Assembly (NCBI RefSeq): GCF_004217415.1
Contig: NZ_SHLI01000001.1
Location: 62,001-126,000, forward strand
DNA length: 64,000 nt
Origin: Spiribacter vilamensis
Lineage (GTDB): Bacteria; Pseudomonadota; Gammaproteobacteria; Nitrococcales; Nitrococcaceae
Direction: 5' to 3'
Below the pieces are notes generated by a model. The model saw only the letters and a list, made by a program, of their open reading frames with translations. It did no database searches and had not been told where the DNA came from. Numbering within the stretch: position 1 is the first letter of the stretch; every line of letters begins with the position of its first letter. Position numbers and translations under genes: made by a program. Below are positions 1 to 9,339 of this stretch, piece by piece.

Positions 1-119
1 CCCGACAGCAGCGCAAGCAGGACCAGTAGCACGCCGTCGAGGTGCAGGGCACGCTGGAGCAGGCCTCCTGTCGCCCGGCGGGCGACCGCATTAACGCCAC
101 CGTCGGGCCAGTTCACCAC
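1..119 (-). CDS. rodA: RodA, rod-shape SEDS glycosyltransferase (N-terminal fragment, runs off window)
   Basis: Only the first ~39 codons lie in the window. The frame reads RRATGGLLQRALHLDG followed by a hydrophobic LLVLLALL stretch. This matches the short basic N-terminus and first membrane helix of RodA, the SEDS peptidoglycan polymerase that works with PBP2. The start is GTG at 119 (or the adjacent GTG at 116), just after AGGAG. It overlaps the 3' end of mrdA by about 29 nt, and mrdA-rodA is the classical order. An ATG at 91 (TAATG with the mrdA stop) is in another frame that does not resemble RodA. The identity rests mostly on position and the N-terminal pattern. Confidence 0.75.
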   Translation of the reverse strand, partial: MVNWPDGGVNAVARRATGGLLQRALHLDGVLLVLLALLS

Positions 120-1947
120 CTGTCTCCTGTTGTTGTCTCCACGCGTCCATGACCTCGCGAGCGACGGGTGCCGCCGTACCGCCGCCGCTGCCGCCGTTTT
201 CGACGAGAACGGTCACCACGAGCCCGGGCGAGGTGACGGGTGTGAAGGCCGTGAACATGGCGTGATCGCGAAAGCGTTGCTCAATCTCGTCCTCGTCGTA
301 TTCCTCGCCTTGCGGGATGTTGATTACCTGTGACGTGCCGGTTTTACCGGCGATCCGGTAATCGAGTCCTTCGTTGATGCCACGTGCCGTCCCGGAATCG
401 CCGTGAACAACGTCCACCATGCCGTTGATCGTTGTCTGCCACAGCGTCTCGTCTTCAAGCATCAACGGCCGTGTTTTTACCGGGGAGGGTGCGGATTCAT
501 CGCCCGTATCGATCAGGTGCGGTCGGATCGGTGCGCCGCGGTTGGCGAGCATCGCGGTGGAAGTGGCCAGCTGGATCGGTGTCGCCAGCATGAATCCCTG
601 CCCGATGCCCGTGTTGAGCGTCTCGCCCTGATACCACGGCTCTCCCAGGGTCTCGGTTTTCCACTCACGGGAGGGCATGATGCCCTGGCGTTCCCCCGGC
701 AGATCAACGCCGCTTTCGAGGCCGAAACCGAATCGGGTCATCCAGTCGTGCATGGCGTCGATCCCCATGCGCCGGGCGAGCTCGTAATAGTAGCTATCAA
801 CGGATTCGACGATTGCCTTTTCGAGGTCGACCTCGCCATGCCCCCCCCGCTTCCAGTCACGCCACACACGGGAGACGTTGGGAAGGCGGTATGTCCCGTC
901 ACTGTAGATTTCCTCGTCGACATCGACGGCACCGGAGGCAACGCCGGCAATCCCGAGGAAGGGCTTGACCAGTGAGCCGGGCGGATAGCGCCCGGCGATC
1001 GCCCGATTGAAAAGCGGCTGATCCACATCACTTTGCAGCGCCTGGAAAGTCGCCCGGTCCAGTCCCTGACTGATCTGGTTGGGGTCGAAAGACGGCTGAC
1101 TGGCAAGGGCCCGGATAGCGCCTGTTCGTGGATCGAGCGCGACAACGGCGCCGCGGCGTTCCCCCAGGGCCTGCTCGGCGACCCGCTGCAGGTCGATGTC
1201 CAGGGTAAGGGTCAGGTCTTCGCCGGGGACCGGCGGATCGCGCTCGATGACATTGATGGGACGGCCGAGGGCATTGGTCTCGATGCGCTCGGACCCCATC
1301 TCGCCACGAAGCCGGTCTTCATAGGCCTTCTCCACACCAGTCTTGCCGAGCACACTGCTACCCCGGTACCGGCGACGGTCGCGCTCGCGGAGCTCGGATT
1401 CGTTGATCCGGCCAACATAGCCCACGGCATGGGCGCCGATTGGTCCGTAGGGGTAGTGGCGGACAAGATGCGGCTGGACTTCGACACCGGGGAAACGGTG
1501 GCGATTGACTGCGATACGAGCCACGGCCCTGTCACTCAGTTGCAGCTTGAGTGGGACTGCCTGGAACCCCCGGCCGCGTCGACGGGCGTCGTTGAAGGCG
1601 TCCCGCTCCGCATCACTCACCCCGATCAACGCATCGATCTCGTCAATCAGCGCGGCGAGGTCATCAGTCCGCTCCGGCACGATCGTCAGGCGGAACGCCG
1701 GCTGGTTTTCGGCGAGGATGTGGCCGCGGTGGTCCCGGATCAGTCCGCGGGTCGGGGCAACGGCGGCGATACGGACGCGGTTGTTCTGCGACTGGGCGGC
1801 GAAATGGTCGTATTGAACCGTCTGCAGCCAGGCGATCCGGCCTGCGAGCAGCAGAAACAGGAGCGTCCCGATCACTCCGGCGGTGAGCAAGCGACCGCGG
1901 ATAATCCGGCGTTCGCGGGGTTTGTCGCGCAGTGTGCCCAGGTCCAT
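91..1947 (-). CDS. mrdA: Penicillin-binding protein 2, elongasome transpeptidase
   Basis: Monofunctional class B PBP, 618 aa, which crosslinks peptidoglycan in the lateral wall together with RodA. Visible parts are a cytoplasmic tail, one membrane anchor at about residues 20-42, a pedestal region with the HYPYG motif near 164, and the transpeptidase domain. The catalytic SxxK is SLVK (325-328), the second motif is SVD at 382-384, and KTGTS is at 535-539. Length fits the family (E. coli PBP2 is 633 aa). It lies directly downstream of mreD (1 nt gap) and upstream of rodA, so it is probably transcribed with mreBCD. The ATG at 1947 leaves a normal cytoplasmic tail. Confidence 0.97.
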   Translation of the reverse strand: MDLGTLRDKPRERRIIRGRLLTAGVIGTLLFLLLAGRIAWLQTVQYDHFAAQSQNNRVRIAAVAPTRGLIRDHRGHILAENQPAFRLTIVPERTDDLAALIDEIDALIGVSDAERDAFNDARRRGRGFQAVPLKLQLSDRAVARIAVNRHRFPGVEVQPHLVRHYPYGPIGAHAVGYVGRINESELRERDRRRYRGSSVLGKTGVEKAYEDRLRGEMGSERIETNALGRPINVIERDPPVPGEDLTLTLDIDLQRVAEQALGERRGAVVALDPRTGAIRALASQPSFDPNQISQGLDRATFQALQSDVDQPLFNRAIAGRYPPGSLVKPFLGIAGVASGAVDVDEEIYSDGTYRLPNVSRVWRDWKRGGHGEVDLEKAIVESVDSYYYELARRMGIDAMHDWMTRFGFGLESGVDLPGERQGIMPSREWKTETLGEPWYQGETLNTGIGQGFMLATPIQLATSTAMLANRGAPIRPHLIDTGDESAPSPVKTRPLMLEDETLWQTTINGMVDVVHGDSGTARGINEGLDYRIAGKTGTSQVINIPQGEEYDEDEIEQRFRDHAMFTAFTPVTSPGLVVTVLVENGGSGGGTAAPVAREVMDAWRQQQETGGELARRWR

Positions 1948-1948
1948 A

Positions 1949-2437
1949 TCAGTTGACCTGAAAGCTCCGGCGCAGGAATCGCAACAGCACGAACACCGCG
2001 GGCCAGAGGAGCGTACTGGTGAGCGCGGGGAGCCAGAACTGCCAGCCCACGTTCGGGTTGTCGGTCAGTCCCCGGGTCACGAAGAGCACGCCCCGGGCCG
2101 CGCTGAGCATGACCAGTACGGTCAGTGCCTGCTGCCAGATCGGCACGCTGCGGATACGCTGATACAGCTGAATGGTCAGGTAAGCCACGATCGCGAATGC
2201 CAGGGCGTGGGAGCCGAGCGCCGTGGCCTGGAGCACGTCCTGCAGCAGTCCCGCCAGCCAGGCCACGCCAACTCCCACGCGAGCCGGGAGGGCGAGGCTC
2301 CAGTAGAGGACGACCAGCATCGCCCACTCCGGCCGATAGGCCTCGAGGACGTCCGGCAGCGGCAGGATGGTCAGCGCCAGCGCAATCACCAGGGTGAGTG
2401 CGATGAGCCAGCGTGCATGGGGGCGGGCGCTACTCAC
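1949..2437 (-). CDS. mreD: MreD, rod-shape determining membrane protein
   Basis: Small integral membrane protein of 162 aa, very hydrophobic with about five predicted helices. It starts MSSARPHARWLIALTLVIAL and contains the Tyr-Arg-Pro-Glu-Trp (YRPEW) signature near residue 34, typical of gammaproteobacterial MreD (in E. coli the equivalent is RPDW). It is part of the elongasome and interacts with MreC. The start overlaps the end of mreC by 8 nt and the stop is 1 nt from the mrdA start, so translational coupling is likely. Assignment rests on hydropathy, the YRPEW motif and position between mreC and mrdA. Confidence 0.93.
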   Translation of the reverse strand: MSSARPHARWLIALTLVIALALTILPLPDVLEAYRPEWAMLVVLYWSLALPARVGVGVAWLAGLLQDVLQATALGSHALAFAIVAYLTIQLYQRIRSVPIWQQALTVLVMLSAARGVLFVTRGLTDNPNVGWQFWLPALTSTLLWPAVFVLLRFLRRSFQVN

Positions 2438-3263
2438 GACGGTTGCCTCCCTCCTCGATCAGCAGGACCTCCTCGACCCGCCCCAGCGCGCCGAGGGGTT
2501 TGACGTCGATGCTGGAGAAGGCCTTGCTCTCATCAATGCTGACACTTCGAACCTCGCCCACGGGGTAGCCGGCCGGGAAGCGCCCGCCCAGGCCGGAGGT
2601 TACGAGCAGGTCGCCGACCTCGATACTGGCGTTATTGGGCAGACTGGTGATGGTCAGCGTATCCGTGCGGCCGGTACCGAAGGCAACGCTTCGCAGACCA
2701 TTGCGATTGACCTGCACGGGAATGCCATGACTGGGATCGCTGATCAGTCGGACGGTGGCGGTAAAAGGAGAAACGGTCTCGACCTGGCCGATTACCCCGT
2801 TGGCGTCAATGACCGGCTGCCCGGCGGTGATGCTGTCACGCAGTCCCTTGTTGATCTGGATCAGATGGTTGAATGGATCGAGGTCGACCGCCGTGAGCTC
2901 GGCAATGACCACCGGACGCTCGAGCTCGTAGGACGAATCGAGCAGGCTGCGCAGGCGAATGTTCTCGACCTCCAGGGCGTCGAGGCGCTGGAGCCGGGCC
3001 TGGTAGACCTGCTGCCGATCTTTCAACCGCTGATTTTCCTGGATCAGTTCACGACGGCTGGTGGTTATCTCGGTGGCTAGCTGGCCTACCCGGTCGGGGA
3101 AGGAGGCGATGAAGCGGATCGGCTGCGCGATGGCCGACAGGCTGTCCTGGATCGGTTCCAGAAGCCCGTCGCGGTGGTCGACGAGCAGGAGCCCGAACGA
3201 CATAACGGCGACGAGGACGAATCGGGCAGTGACGGATGGCGCCTGTGAGAAAAGCGGTTTAAT
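2430..3263 (-). CDS. mreC: MreC, periplasmic rod-shape scaffold (ATT start)
   Basis: Scaffold of the elongasome: a bitopic inner-membrane protein with a periplasmic coiled coil (QENQRLKDRQQVYQ region) and a beta-barrel core. The first in-frame ATG at 3203 would cut off the membrane anchor. Reading upstream, the frame continues as KPLFSQAPSVTARFVLVAV, which aligns with the usual N-terminus of MreC (E. coli begins MKPIFSRGPS). No ATG, GTG, TTG or CTG precedes this segment before an in-frame stop. The only initiator is ATT at 3263-3261, ten bases after GGAGG. With this start the protein is 277 aa. It overlaps mreD by 8 nt. An unusual start codon is therefore inferred with good support. Confidence 0.92.
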   Translation of the reverse strand: MKPLFSQAPSVTARFVLVAVMSFGLLLVDHRDGLLEPIQDSLSAIAQPIRFIASFPDRVGQLATEITTSRRELIQENQRLKDRQQVYQARLQRLDALEVENIRLRSLLDSSYELERPVVIAELTAVDLDPFNHLIQINKGLRDSITAGQPVIDANGVIGQVETVSPFTATVRLISDPSHGIPVQVNRNGLRSVAFGTGRTDTLTITSLPNNASIEVGDLLVTSGLGGRFPAGYPVGEVRSVSIDESKAFSSIDVKPLGALGRVEEVLLIEEGGNRRE

Positions 3264-3316
3264 GGTCTTGCAGCCTCCGGCGTGAAGCCCTCCCGGTCAT
3301 GTGAGCCTGAACGGTA

Positions 3317-4360
3317 TTACTCGCTGGTGAAAAGGTCCGCGCCCTTCTCGTCCATGAGCTCGAGCGCCCGGCCGCCGCCGCGGGCGACCGAGGTCAGCGG
3401 TTCCTCGGCGATGACGACCGGCAGGCCGGTTTCCTCCATGAGCAACCGGTCGATATTGCGGAGCAGAGCGCCACCGCCAGTAATGACGATCCCCCGTTCG
3501 GCGACATCCGCCCCCAGCTCCGGTGGTGTCTGTTCGAGGGCGGTGGTGACCGCGCCGACAATCCCCGAGAGCGGCTCCTGAAGGGCTTCGAGGATCTCGT
3601 TACTGTTCAGTGTAAAGCTGCGCGGGATGCCCTGCGCGAGGTTGCGCCCCTTGATCTCGAGCTCGCGAACCTCGTTGCCCGGGAAGGCCTGGCCGATCTC
3701 GTGCTTGATCCGCTCCGCCGTCGATTCGCCGATGAGGATGCCGTAATTGCGGCGAACGTAATTGACGATGGCCTCGTCGAAGCGGTCGCCGCCAATACGC
3801 ACGGAGGCCGAGTAGACGATGCCATTCAACGAGACTACGGCAACTTCCGAGGTGCCGCCGCCGATATCCAGCACCATCGAGCCCCGGGCCTCGCCAACCG
3901 GCATGTCGGCGCCAATCGCGGCGGCCATGGGTTCCTCGATCAGAAATACCTCGCGAGCCCCCGCGCCGGCGGCCGATTCACGGATCGCACGGCGCTCCAC
4001 CTGGGTCGATCCGACAGGCACGCAGACGAGGACCCGCGGGCTGGGCCGGAAGAAGCGGGCCTCGTGCACTTTCTTGATGAAGTGCTGGAGCATTTTCTCG
4101 GTGACGGTGAAATCGGCGATCACGCCGTCCTTGAGTGGGCGTATCGCCTTGATTGTCCCCGGTGTTCGACCGAGCATCAGTTTGGCCTCGCGGCCGACCG
4201 CGGCGATGGTCTTGGGGCCGCCGTCGCGATCCTGCCGGATGGCGACGACCGAGGGTTCGTTGAGCAGGATCGACTGCCCGCGGGAGTAAATCAGGGTGTT
4301 GGCCGTACCCAGATCGATCGAAAGATCATTGGAGAAAATACCCCGTATGCCCTTGAACAT
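3317..4360 (-). CDS. mreB: MreB, bacterial actin
   Basis: Actin-like ATPase of 347 aa that forms membrane-bound filaments guiding lateral wall synthesis. The start [18 protein letters not shown] and phosphate-1 motif [10 protein letters not shown] (17-26) are characteristic, as are the phosphate-2 region [12 protein letters not shown] and the adenosine motif [12 protein letters not shown] near the C-terminus. Length equals E. coli MreB (347 aa). It is the first gene of the mreBCD-mrdA-rodA operon and divergent from gatC across about 117 nt that must hold both promoters. I saw no convincing -35/-10 pair there. Confidence 0.98.
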   Translation of the reverse strand: MFKGIRGIFSNDLSIDLGTANTLIYSRGQSILLNEPSVVAIRQDRDGGPKTIAAVGREAKLMLGRTPGTIKAIRPLKDGVIADFTVTEKMLQHFIKKVHEARFFRPSPRVLVCVPVGSTQVERRAIRESAAGAGAREVFLIEEPMAAAIGADMPVGEARGSMVLDIGGGTSEVAVVSLNGIVYSASVRIGGDRFDEAIVNYVRRNYGILIGESTAERIKHEIGQAFPGNEVRELEIKGRNLAQGIPRSFTLNSNEILEALQEPLSGIVGAVTTALEQTPPELGADVAERGIVITGGGALLRNIDRLLMEETGLPVVIAEEPLTSVARGGGRALELMDEKGADLFTSE

Positions 4361-4477
4361 GAAGAAATCCAGACGAGTTGAAAAGACGCATCAATCTATC
4401 AACCGGCGGGGGTTTGGGCAAGGTAGGCCCTGTGGTAGTTTTAGAGGCTTAATGATCAAGCCGTCAGGAAATCCGAC

Positions 4478-4765
4478 ATGCCCATCAGTGCCAATGAAGT
4501 TGCCCAGATCGCGCATCTGGCCCGACTGGCGGTAAGTGCCGAGGACAGCGAGACGCATGCCCGCAATCTCTCCGAGATCCTCGATTTCGTTGAACAGCTG
4601 GGCACCGTTGATACCGAGGGCGTCGATCCACTCGCCCATCCCCTGGAGATGACCCAGCGCCTTCGAACGGATGAGCCCTCCGAGCCGGATGAGCGCGAGC
4701 GTTTCCAGGCCATTGCCCCGGCCACCGAGGACGGCTATTACCTCGTCCCCCGCGTTATCGAATAA
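4478..4765 (+). CDS. gatC: Asp/Glu-tRNA amidotransferase subunit C
   Basis: 95 aa subunit that stabilises the GatCAB complex, which amidates Glu-tRNA(Gln) and/or Asp-tRNA(Asn). The N-terminal helix EVAQIAHLARLAVSAEDSE and the C-terminal segment ending DGYYLVPRVIE are typical of GatC, which wraps around GatA. It is first in the gatC-gatA-gatB order, 42 nt before gatA. Presence of this operon suggests indirect charging of Asn and/or Gln tRNAs, though the sequence here does not show which. Confidence 0.96.
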   Translation: MPISANEVAQIAHLARLAVSAEDSETHARNLSEILDFVEQLGTVDTEGVDPLAHPLEMTQRLRTDEPSEPDERERFQAIAPATEDGYYLVPRVIE

Positions 4766-4807
4766 TCACCGGCCCGATAGGGCTATGGCTCAGGATTCCG
4801 ACTCACT

Positions 4808-6265
4808 ATGCATGACCGCACCATTGCTGAACTCGGTAGGGCGCTCGAACAGGGGGAATGCTCCAGCGTCGAGCTGACCCGTGCCACGCTCGAGCGGATC
4901 GAGCAGGCCGCCGATCTCAACGCCTTCATCACCCTCACGCCCGATTCGGCGCTGGCCGAGGCCGAGGCCGCAGATGCGGCCAGGGCGCGTGGCGAGGCGG
5001 GTCCGCTGACCGGCATCCCGATCGCGCACAAGGATATTTTCTGCACCCGCGGGGTGCGCACCAGCTGTGGCAGCCGAATGCTCGAGGGCTTTGTTCCCCC
5101 GTACGACGCCTTCGTGGTGGAGCAGCTCCGGGCGGCCGGTGCCGTGACCGTCGGCAAGACCAACATGGACGAGTTCGCCATGGGGTCGTCCAACGAGACG
5201 AGCTTTTTCGGTCCGGTGAAAAATCCCTGGGATCGCAAGGCGGTGCCCGGTGGGTCGTCGGGCGGGTCGGCGGCGGCCGTTGCCTCGGGGCTGGTGCCGG
5301 CGGCGACGGGCACGGATACGGGCGGCTCGATTCGCCAGCCCGCGGCGCTAACGGGGATCAGCGGCCTCAAGCCCACCTACGGGCGGGTGTCGCGCTACGG
5401 CATCGTCGCCTTTGCGTCGAGCCTCGATCAGGCCGGGCCGATGGCCTCGAGCGCCGAGGATCTGGCGATCATGCTGCGGGGCATGGCCGGATTCGATCGC
5501 CGCGACTCCACTTGCGTCGATCGCGCTGTACCGGATTACCGGGCCGCGCTGGCGCAGACCGATGTGCGGGGACTGCGAGTGGGTCTGCCGAAAGAGTTCA
5601 TCGAGGCGGACGGCGTGGATGCCGAGGTCTCGAGCGCGGTGACCGCCGCGACGGAGGCGCTGCGCGAGGCCGGCGCCGAGGTGCGTGAGATCTCGCTGCC
5701 CAACGCCGGCATGGCGGTGCCGGTCTACTATGTAATCGCTCCCGCCGAGGCCTCGTCCAACCTGTCGCGTTTCGATGGCGTGCGCTACGGCTATCGCTGT
5801 GACAGTCCAGCGGATCTGGAAGATCTCTACAAGCGCAGTCGCGGCGAGGGCTTCGGGGAGGAGGTCAAGCGCCGCATCATGGTGGGGACATACGCCCTGT
5901 CGGCGGGTTATTACGACGCCTACTATCGCAAAGCGCAGCAGGTACGGCGGCTGGTCCAGCAGGATTTCGCGCGGGCTTTCGAGTCGGTGGACGTGATCGC
6001 CGGCCCGACGTCGCCATCCACGGCCTTTCCGCTGGGGTCGAAGGCGGATGATCCGGTGCAGATGTATCTGTCGGATATCTTTACGATCGCGGTGAATCTG
6101 GCCGGGCTGCCGGCGCTGTCGATCCCTGCCGGATTCGGTGACGGTCGGCCGGTCGGTCTGCAGCTGATCGGCAATCATTTCGAGGAGGGGCGCCTGCTTG
6201 GCGCTGCCCACGGGTACCAGCAGCTCACGGACTGGCACCGGCAGCGGCCGTCGGTGGAGGGGTAG
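4808..6265 (+). CDS. gatA: Asp/Glu-tRNA amidotransferase subunit A (glutaminase)
   Basis: Amidase-signature enzyme of 485 aa that hydrolyses glutamine and channels ammonia to GatB. The catalytic Lys is in the [10 protein letters not shown] segment (about residue 76), and the Gly/Ser-rich signature [14 protein letters not shown] and [12 protein letters not shown] supply the Ser-cisSer-Lys triad. The segment [12 protein letters not shown] is also characteristic. Length matches the family (about 480-490 aa). The stop is 6 nt from the gatB start, consistent with one transcript. Confidence 0.98.
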   Translation: MHDRTIAELGRALEQGECSSVELTRATLERIEQAADLNAFITLTPDSALAEAEAADAARARGEAGPLTGIPIAHKDIFCTRGVRTSCGSRMLEGFVPPYDAFVVEQLRAAGAVTVGKTNMDEFAMGSSNETSFFGPVKNPWDRKAVPGGSSGGSAAAVASGLVPAATGTDTGGSIRQPAALTGISGLKPTYGRVSRYGIVAFASSLDQAGPMASSAEDLAIMLRGMAGFDRRDSTCVDRAVPDYRAALAQTDVRGLRVGLPKEFIEADGVDAEVSSAVTAATEALREAGAEVREISLPNAGMAVPVYYVIAPAEASSNLSRFDGVRYGYRCDSPADLEDLYKRSRGEGFGEEVKRRIMVGTYALSAGYYDAYYRKAQQVRRLVQQDFARAFESVDVIAGPTSPSTAFPLGSKADDPVQMYLSDIFTIAVNLAGLPALSIPAGFGDGRPVGLQLIGNHFEEGRLLGAAHGYQQLTDWHRQRPSVEG

Positions 6266-6271
6266 CAGAAC

Positions 6272-7705
6272 ATGCAATGGGAAACAGTGATCGGGCTCGA
6301 GCTGCACGCGCAGCTCGCCACCCGCACCAAGATATTCTCGGGCGCGCCGACGGCGTATGGCGCCGAAGCCAACCGCCAGGCCGCGGCCATCGACCTGGGC
6401 ATGCCGGGCATGCTGCCCGTTCTCAATGAGCGCGCGGTGCGCTTCGCCGTTCGCCTGGGCCTGGCGCTGGATGCGGATGTTGCCGGTCGGTCGGTGTTCG
6501 CGCGCAAGAATTACTTCTACCCCGATCTACCCAAGGGGTATCAGATCTCGCAGTACGAGTTACCGGTGGTTGGTACCGGCCATCTCGACATCGATCCCGA
6601 GGATGGCCCGCGCAAGCGGGTGGGTGTCACCCGGGCGCATCTCGAGGAGGACGCCGGCAAGAGCCTGCATGAAGGCTTCGCGAGGATGACCGGCATCGAC
6701 CTCAACCGTGCCGGGACTCCGCTGCTGGAGATCGTCTCGGAGCCGGAGCTGCGGACCGCGAAAGAGGCGGTTGCCTACATGAAGAAAATGCACTCACTGG
6801 TGCGCTATCTGGGCATCTGTGACGGCAACATGCAGGAGGGCAGCTTTCGCTGTGACGCCAACGTATCGGTACGGCCGGTCGGCCAGACCGAGTTCGGGAC
6901 CCGCGCAGAACTCAAGAACCTCAATTCGTTTCGCTTTGTCGAGCGGGCAATCAACTACGAGATCGAGCGCCAGATCGAATTGATCGAGGACGGCGGCCAG
7001 GTGATCCAGGAGACCCGGCTTTTCGATCCGGACCGGGGCGAGACCCGTTCGATGCGGGGCAAGGAAGAGGCCCATGATTACCGCTACTTCCCCGATCCCG
7101 ACCTCCTGCCACTGGAGATTACCACCGCGTTCATCGACGAGGTGCGCGCCGAGCTGCCGGAGCTCCCCGATGCCAAGTCCGCGCGCTTCCAGCAGGACTA
7201 TGGCCTGTCCGGCTACGACGCTGGCGTGCTGACCGGCTCGCGCGAGCTGGCGGACTACTTCGAGGCCGTGGTTGCGACCGCTGGTGATGCCAAGCTGTCT
7301 GCCAACTGGGTCATGGGTGAGCTGTCGGGAGCGCTGAACAAGGCGAGCCTGGATATTACCCAGAGCCCGGTCGACGCCGCGACACTCGCGGGTCTGCTCG
7401 AGCGAATCCGTGACGAGACTATCTCGGGAAAAATCGCCAAGGAGGTCTTCGAGGCGATATGGGATGGCGAGGGCGATGCCGATACGGTCATCAGCGCGCG
7501 CGGCCTCCGGCAGGTCACCGACAACTCTGCCATCGAGGCGATGGTGGATGAGGCGATCGCTGCCAACCCGGAGCAACTCGAGCAGTACCGTGCCGGCAAG
7601 ACGAAACTGATGGGTTTTTTTGTGGGTCAGGTGATGAAGGCCTCGGGCGGTAAGGCGAACCCGCAACAGGTCAATGAGATCCTCAAACGGCGTCTGGATG
7701 GTTGA
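6272..7705 (+). CDS. gatB: Asp/Glu-tRNA amidotransferase subunit B
   Basis: 477 aa subunit that binds the misacylated tRNA, activates its side chain with ATP and transfers ammonia. It starts [15 protein letters not shown], with the family cradle motifs [17 protein letters not shown] and EVVSEPE-like [12 protein letters not shown]. The C-terminal YqeY/tail domain ends [16 protein letters not shown]. No truncation is seen. It sits 6 nt from both gatA and hslO, so hslO may be co-transcribed. Confidence 0.98.
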   Translation: MQWETVIGLELHAQLATRTKIFSGAPTAYGAEANRQAAAIDLGMPGMLPVLNERAVRFAVRLGLALDADVAGRSVFARKNYFYPDLPKGYQISQYELPVVGTGHLDIDPEDGPRKRVGVTRAHLEEDAGKSLHEGFARMTGIDLNRAGTPLLEIVSEPELRTAKEAVAYMKKMHSLVRYLGICDGNMQEGSFRCDANVSVRPVGQTEFGTRAELKNLNSFRFVERAINYEIERQIELIEDGGQVIQETRLFDPDRGETRSMRGKEEAHDYRYFPDPDLLPLEITTAFIDEVRAELPELPDAKSARFQQDYGLSGYDAGVLTGSRELADYFEAVVATAGDAKLSANWVMGELSGALNKASLDITQSPVDAATLAGLLERIRDETISGKIAKEVFEAIWDGEGDADTVISARGLRQVTDNSAIEAMVDEAIAANPEQLEQYRAGKTKLMGFFVGQVMKASGGKANPQQVNEILKRRLDG

Positions 7706-7711
7706 TGCCCC

Positions 7712-8593
7712 ATGACTGATCGGCTCCATCGGTTCCTCTTCGAGCATGCCGACGTACGCGGCGAAGTCGTCCAGCTGGACGAGGCCTTCACCGAGATCAC
7801 CCGGCGGGCGGAGTACGATCCGGCCGTGGATCGGCTGATCGGCGAGGGGCTCGCGGCCGTGGCGTTGCTGGCGGCGACGCTCAAGTATCCCTGCGACCTG
7901 ACCCTGCAGCTACAGGCCGGCGGTCCGCTCCGCCTTCTGCTGGTTCAGGCGGGTAGCGACGGCTCACTGCGGGCGATGGCGCGGACCAGCGATACGGTCC
8001 CGGTGGACGTGCCGCTCGACACCCAGGCCGCCGGCGGGACGCTCGCGATCACCATCGATCCGGAATCGGACGCCGATCGCTACCAGGGGGTGGTGGATCT
8101 CGCCGGGGGCAGTCTCGGCGCTGCGCTGGAGCATTACTTCCGCGAGTCCGAACAGCTCGCGACCCGAGTCTGGCTGTCCGCCCACGAGGGTCGCGCCGCC
8201 GGCATGCTGATCCAGCGTTTGCCGGCGAGTGATGCCGCCGGTGGCGATGCCGATGCCTGGGCACGGGCGGATCAGCTGGCGGCGACGATTACCGGGCCGG
8301 AACTGCGTGAGCTGGCGCCCGGCGAAGTCATCCGCCGCCTGTTCCACGAAGAGGATCTCCGCATTTTCGACCCCATGCCGTTCCGATTCCGCTGTCGGTG
8401 CTCGCGCGAACGGGTCGCGGCGATGCTCGAGGGGCTCGGTGAGCAGGAGATGCGGGATACGCTCGAAGCAGAAGGGCAGGTCGAGGTGCGCTGCGATTTC
8501 TGTAACGAGCCGTATCGTTTCGATGCCGTCGATGTCGAGGCGATGTTTACCGATCCGGCCAACCGGTCACCGGACAGCAGTCAGTCGCACTGA
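7712..8593 (+). CDS. hslO: Hsp33, redox-regulated holdase chaperone
   Basis: 293 aa cytoplasmic chaperone activated when its C-terminal zinc switch is oxidised. The zinc ligands are visible as CRC (228-230) and CDFC (261-264), matching the CxC...CxxC arrangement of Hsp33. The N-terminal substrate-binding domain includes GEGLAAVALLAATLKY, close to the family pattern. It is 6 nt downstream of gatB. Its last 13 bases overlap the 3' end of the opposite-strand moeB-like gene, leaving no room for a terminator between them. Confidence 0.97.
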   Translation: MTDRLHRFLFEHADVRGEVVQLDEAFTEITRRAEYDPAVDRLIGEGLAAVALLAATLKYPCDLTLQLQAGGPLRLLLVQAGSDGSLRAMARTSDTVPVDVPLDTQAAGGTLAITIDPESDADRYQGVVDLAGGSLGAALEHYFRESEQLATRVWLSAHEGRAAGMLIQRLPASDAAGGDADAWARADQLAATITGPELRELAPGEVIRRLFHEEDLRIFDPMPFRFRCRCSRERVAAMLEGLGEQEMRDTLEAEGQVEVRCDFCNEPYRFDAVDVEAMFTDPANRSPDSSQSH

Positions 8594-9339
8594 CCCGCGT
8601 CGGGGCCGCAGACAGGGCAGGCCGGATCGCGACGTAGGCCGATCCGGCGCCAGCGCTGGGTGAGGGCATCCACGCTGAGGAGCCGGTGGTTGAGTGGCTC
8701 GCCCAGTCCGGTCAACACCTTGATGGCTTCAACCGCCTGAAGACTGCCGATCACGCCCGGCATGGGTCCAAGTACGCCATTCTCGCTGCAGCTGACGGCT
8801 TCCTCGCCGGTGTCTGGGTAGACGCAGTGGTAGCAGGGACCGCCGAGGTCGGGTCGGAATACGGCGACCTGACCGTCCATGCCGATCACGGCGCCGGAGA
8901 CCAGGGGCTTTCGACTGCCAACGCAGGCGGCATTCACCGCGAAGCGGGTGGCGAAGTTGTCGGAGCCATCAATGACGAGGTCCACGGCATCAACGATCGC
9001 CGGCAGGTTATCCGCGGTCAGCGGCTGGTTAACCGGCTCGACCGTTACCTCGGGATTGATATCGGCGAGCCGCTCGCGGGCGGAATCGGTTTTCAGTCGG
9101 CCCACGTCCGATGTGCCATGCAGGATCTGGCGTTGCAGGTTGGTAAGCGCCACCCGGTCGAAGTCGGCCACCTTGAGATGGCCGACACCCGCCGCCGCGA
9201 GGTAGAGGGCAACGGCGGAACCCAGTCCGCCGGCCCCGACCAGCAGCACGCGGCTTGCCAGCAACCGCTCCTGACCGGCGAGGTCCAGGCCCGGCACCAT
9301 GATCTGGCGGCTGTAGCGAATCAGCTGTTCGTCATTCAT
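8581..9339 (-). CDS. moeB: MoeB/ThiF-type sulfur-carrier adenylyltransferase
   Basis: E1-like enzyme of 252 aa that adenylates the C-terminal glycine of a small sulfur-carrier protein (MoaD or ThiS). It starts MNDEQLIRYSRQI, with nucleotide-binding GAGGLGS (35-41), the DFD acidic motif near 60, the adenylation-loop R residues, and two zinc-binding pairs CYHC and CPVC. There is no C-terminal rhodanese domain. Specificity (MoeB versus ThiF) cannot be decided from sequence alone, but lack of other thi genes nearby and the length favour MoeB. The ATG at 9339 overlaps the prmC stop by 8 nt. A longer frame to 9510 is shadow sequence inside prmC. Confidence 0.88.
   Translation of the reverse strand: MNDEQLIRYSRQIMVPGLDLAGQERLLASRVLLVGAGGLGSAVALYLAAAGVGHLKVADFDRVALTNLQRQILHGTSDVGRLKTDSARERLADINPEVTVEPVNQPLTADNLPAIVDAVDLVIDGSDNFATRFAVNAACVGSRKPLVSGAVIGMDGQVAVFRPDLGGPCYHCVYPDTGEEAVSCSENGVLGPMPGVIGSLQAVEAIKVLTGLGEPLNHRLLSVDALTQRWRRIGLRRDPACPVCGPDAGQCD

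Noticed and set aside
1033-1956. 307-codon plus-strand frame
   Set aside because: Antisense to mrdA, which carries all transpeptidase motifs.
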